From NCBI GenBank assembly GCA_036555325.1, contig DATBLQ010000052.1, positions 124,001 to 188,000 of the forward strand: a DNA stretch of 64,000 nt, in the 5' to 3' direction. Below the pieces are notes generated by a model. The model was not told the DNA's origin, did no database searches, and worked only from the letters and a program-made list of their open reading frames with translations. Positions 61,500-64,000 of this stretch are shown piece after piece (position 1 is the stretch's first letter; the number at the start of each line of letters is the position of its first letter). Both the position numbers and the translations under genes were made by a program. The DNA comes from DATBLQ01 sp036555325 (GTDB taxonomy: Bacteria; Pseudomonadota; Alphaproteobacteria; Rhizobiales; Aestuariivirgaceae).

Positions 61500-62987
61500 T
61501 CAGTTGGTGATGCCTAACGAGAGCTTGTACATCGTTTTCTGGGTGTCGCGCCCGAACTCTTCGGTCACCTCTTCCCACCCGGACTCAATGTTGGCAAGCG
61601 CCTGTTCCACCGGGATTTCCCCCGCCAGGAACCGCGCGAGCTCACGGTCGAGTATCACCCCCGTATACTGCTGGGCGCCGGGAATGCGCATGTCGGATGC
61701 CATGTTCGGGTTGTTGAGGCTTTCCTTGATGGCGCCGAGATAGTTCTTGGCGGCCTCGTCCGTGAACCCCGCCTTCACCCAAAGCTCGGTAGTGTCGAGC
61801 TGCGAATTCCGGTAGGGATTGTAGCCGGTCCAGCCGATTGTCACGTCGACATTGGATTGGGCCGCCTGGTTCACATACGAAAGGAAGTCGTACCCCGCTT
61901 GTTTTACCTTCGGGTCGGCCTTGGCATTGATCGCTCCCGCCCATCCGCCGAAAGCGGCAAACGGAGCATGATTGATGCCATCGACCGCATAGGGGCAAAT
62001 CTCCGGCGTGCAATCGACGAGCTTGCCGGTGGCCTCGTCCAGAACGCGGCTTGTTCCTGGGCTCATGACGGCGCCCATCTTGTTCTTGATGGCTGCCCCC
62101 TCTGGGTCAAGCGATAGCGTTCCGATATCACCCCAATCGATGACTTGTGCACAGCGTCCGCTGGTAACCAGCGCCCGCGTGTCGCCAATATCATGGTTGA
62201 GCTCGTCCGGCGGCCCGAACTCACCCGTCGCCTTATAGATACGCAACGCCTCCGCCCAGGCTTCATTGTTCACCTTTGGCTTCATTGTTTCCGGATCGAA
62301 GAAAATGCCCTGGCCTGTGCCTTTCGTCTGCACGAAGGGTGCGGCAAAAGTCATGACGGCGAAGTACGACTGCGCATTCCGCTTTTTGAACATGCAGGAT
62401 CCGAAATCAGGCTGGCCGTCGCCATTGTGATCCTTGCCATTTGCCGCCTTGGCATTGCTCAGATACTCATCCCACGTCTTTGGCGGCTTCAGCCCCAGCT
62501 GGTCGAACACATCCTTGCGGTAGTAGACCATTTGAAAGTCGCCATCGACCGTTATGAGCATCGTCTTGCCGCCGATTTTCTGGTTGTACTCGCGGAAGTA
62601 CGGCGCGATGTCGTCCATGTTGATCTTCGCGTCCTTCTCGACATAGGGCGTCAAATCTTCGAGAAAGCCTGAGTTGGCGAGCTCAACTGCCCAGCCCGAC
62701 GCGAACACCGCTACGTCGATCGAATTTGTGCCAGTGCTCCAGTCCGTTAGGATTTTCTGGAAAAGCTCCGCAAAGGGAACTTCGCTGACCTGGATTTTTG
62801 CGCCCGTCTGCGCGGTGAATTCCTGCCCCCTGTCTATGAGGCGTTGCGCTATTACCTTGCCGGGACGCGTCATGATGTTGACGGTTACCCCGTCGTATTG
62901 CCCAGCAGACTGAGCCTCGGCCGATAGGGCGATGCTTGCGGCGGCCAGTCCCGCCAATAACCCAACCTTCGATATCTTATGCTTCAT
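61500..62987 (-). CDS. sugar ABC transporter substrate-binding protein
   Basis: A 495-residue family-1-type binding protein with a signal peptide (VGLLAGLAAASIALSAEAQS). It binds a carbohydrate in the periplasm; VDVAVFASGW-like (SIDVAVFASGWAVELAN), DGDFQMVYYRKDVFDQLGL and FAAFGGWAGAINAK are typical. A long calcium-like loop NGKDHNGDGQPDFGS is present. Two Cys pairs (CTPEIC and single Cys elsewhere) could form disulfides. ATG 62987 follows GGGAGG. The linked genes indicate an L-fucose-like or related deoxysugar ligand. Confidence 0.88.
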   Translation of the reverse strand: MKHKISKVGLLAGLAAASIALSAEAQSAGQYDGVTVNIMTRPGKVIAQRLIDRGQEFTAQTGAKIQVSEVPFAELFQKILTDWSTGTNSIDVAVFASGWAVELANSGFLEDLTPYVEKDAKINMDDIAPYFREYNQKIGGKTMLITVDGDFQMVYYRKDVFDQLGLKPPKTWDEYLSNAKAANGKDHNGDGQPDFGSCMFKKRNAQSYFAVMTFAAPFVQTKGTGQGIFFDPETMKPKVNNEAWAEALRIYKATGEFGPPDELNHDIGDTRALVTSGRCAQVIDWGDIGTLSLDPEGAAIKNKMGAVMSPGTSRVLDEATGKLVDCTPEICPYAVDGINHAPFAAFGGWAGAINAKADPKVKQAGYDFLSYVNQAAQSNVDVTIGWTGYNPYRNSQLDTTELWVKAGFTDEAAKNYLGAIKESLNNPNMASDMRIPGAQQYTGVILDRELARFLAGEIPVEQALANIESGWEEVTEEFGRDTQKTMYKLSLGITN

Positions 62988-63062
62988 TGCAGTTCCTCCC
63001 AAACCGATGTTTTCACTTCACTCGTTCTTAACTCACGTCACATTCGCTCGCTCTTGCTCCTT

Positions 63063-63887
63063 TCAGCTGAGCCGGTAGAATTTTGCCGCCGTTTCACCAA
63101 AAATCAATTCCTTCTCGGAAATGCTGGTAAGCTCCTGTGCGGCCTGCCACCAGTCCTCGTAACTTGCGGCAAGCTGCACCACTGGCCAGTCCGAGCCCCA
63201 CATCACCCGTTCTGGTCCGAACGCTTTGACGACATGCTCCGCATAGGGCCTGAGCGTCGCCACCGACCAGTCCTTTTTGGCCTCTGTAACAAGCCCCGAA
63301 AGCTTGCAAAAAGCCTGGCTGTTGCGCGCAATAGCTTCAATGCCTTCCGCCCACTCATCGAAACCGTCATCGCGAATGCGCGGCTTCATGCAGTGGTCGA
63401 CAACCACCCGCATTGACTGATACCGCTTGAGCACCTTGAGGAAGTTCTCCAGATGAAGGGGAAATCCAAGTGCGTCGAAGGTAAGATCGAGTTCGATAAT
63501 TGCTTCGTACGCCCATTGCACGTTGTCTCGGAGCATCCAATCGGGATCCGGAATGTCCTGGATCATTGGTCGCACCCCAGCAAACTTTGGGTGCGCGGCA
63601 AAGCGTTCCAGATGTTTGAGGTGATCGACAGTCTCGAAATCCACCCAACCGACGACCTTGCCGACCCATGGCACCGAGTCTGCAATTCCCAGGAGATATT
63701 CGGTTTCCTCGACACTGGGCGCTGCTTGGACCAGAACGGTTCGATCGATGCCGAGTTTCCGTCTCATAGGCTCAAGCTGTTCCGGCCGGAAGTCGAGCCG
63801 AATTTTCTCAACCGCGGGATTGGACTCCATCCAGCCATAGTCTCCCCGCGAAACGGCCCAGAAATGTTGGTGCGCATCGACGATCAT
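63063..63887 (-). CDS. amidohydrolase-family lactonase, L-fucono-1,5-lactonase-like
   Basis: A 274-residue metal hydrolase of the amidohydrolase-2 group. IVDAHQHFWAVSRGDYGWM and the late MWGSDWPVVQL (catalytic Asp) match L-fuconolactonase and related sugar lactonases, which open the lactone formed by the dehydrogenase. The ATG overlaps the stop of the upstream aldo/keto reductase (ATGA), as expected for consecutive pathway steps. The substrate is inferred from cluster content. Confidence 0.87.
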   Translation of the reverse strand: MIVDAHQHFWAVSRGDYGWMESNPAVEKIRLDFRPEQLEPMRRKLGIDRTVLVQAAPSVEETEYLLGIADSVPWVGKVVGWVDFETVDHLKHLERFAAHPKFAGVRPMIQDIPDPDWMLRDNVQWAYEAIIELDLTFDALGFPLHLENFLKVLKRYQSMRVVVDHCMKPRIRDDGFDEWAEGIEAIARNSQAFCKLSGLVTEAKKDWSVATLRPYAEHVVKAFGPERVMWGSDWPVVQLAASYEDWWQAAQELTSISEKELIFGETAAKFYRLS

Positions 63888-64000
63888 GCCCGCTGCTCCG
63901 GAACCGGAGCGTCAGCGCGCATGAGCCCCTGCGCCTTGAGATCGGCCCACAGCGCCTGAGGTATCCTCGTCTGCAATATGCTGACGTTCATAGCGATTTC
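63884..64000 (-). CDS. aldo/keto reductase, C-terminal end (partial; L-fucose dehydrogenase-like)
   Basis: The last 38 residues of a gene that enters from the right edge are present, ending RIPQALWADLKAQGLMRADA then PVPEQRA and a stop that overlaps the lactonase ATG. The LWADLKAxGL..DAPVP pattern is the C-terminus of aldo/keto reductases of the D-threo-aldose (L-fucose) 1-dehydrogenase group. It would oxidise L-fucose to the lactone handled by the next gene. Too little is visible for a firm call. Confidence 0.55.
   Translation of the reverse strand, partial: EIAMNVSILQTRIPQALWADLKAQGLMRADAPVPEQRA

Noticed and set aside
1..64000. tRNA, rRNA, CRISPR arrays, insertion sequences, attachment sites and prophage genes
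   Set aside because: Looked for by repeat spacing, cloverleaf-like ends, transposase and integrase motifs; none could be supported.

Overview
The window reads as a chromosomal stretch of an alphaproteobacterium, most likely of the order Hyphomicrobiales (Rhizobiales). The grounds are gene content and protein style (HutF-type histidine degradation, an RlmD/LOG pair, a rhizobial-style nucleoside BMP-ABC/deo operon, an L-fucose oxidation cluster, and a palindromic extragenic element), together with strong G/C preference at third codon positions. I cannot name the genus. The region is packed with catabolic operons: five complete ABC importers and one ABC exporter in 64 kb. I saw no transposase, integrase, tRNA, rRNA or CRISPR array, and no gene-free stretch above 300 bases.

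Layout. (1) 1-8490: histidine utilisation. hutF, hutH, an acyl-CoA synthetase and a truncated DsbA/HCCA-isomerase-like gene run leftward. hutI-hutC-hutU run rightward. A 12-base palindrome in the 46-base divergent gap is the probable HutC operator. (2) 8500-12636 (minus): a NitT/TauT-type ABC importer with a fumarylpyruvate-hydrolase-like enzyme. (3) 12823-19297 (plus): a Pot-type polyamine importer with two tandem binding proteins, then an amidase. Facing it at 19360-22504 (minus) are a trimethylamine/dimethylamine-dehydrogenase-like flavoprotein and an acetylpolyamine amidohydrolase, which together suggest uptake and breakdown of polyamine-like amines. (4) 22596-24333 (minus): an RlpA-like protein and a DadA-like oxidase. 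(5) 24523-32422 (plus): a compact operon of nucleoside hydrolase, ribokinase-like kinase, a second Pot-type importer and a GH63-like glycosidase. This combination is the best candidate for an undescribed pathway in the window. (6) 32517-35076: HU protein, RlmD-like RNA methyltransferase and a LOG-family phosphoribohydrolase. (7) 35222-43616 (plus): nucleoside uptake (BMP binding protein, double ATPase, two permeases) followed by cytidine deaminase, purine nucleoside phosphorylase, thymidine phosphorylase and phosphopentomutase. (8) 43762-46451 (minus): preT-preA for reductive pyrimidine breakdown, with a RutR-like operator. (9) 46562-53037 (minus): a DUF1993 protein, two TIM-barrel sugar epimerases, a Gfo/Idh/MocA dehydrogenase, xylose isomerase and xylulokinase. 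(10) 53313-55178 (plus): an ABC exporter. (11) 55182-64000 (minus): an L-fucose-type oxidative pathway (aldo/keto reductase end, lactonase, sugar ABC importer, SDR, FAH-family hydrolase) with an M24-fold protein that lacks the usual metal ligands.

The operons fit together as a scavenging region for nitrogen- and pentose-containing small molecules: histidine, polyamines, nucleosides, pyrimidines, pentoses and deoxysugars. Functions are inferred from motifs and family memory only. No database search was run. Start codons were chosen from ribosome-binding sites and family length and are flagged where uncertain.
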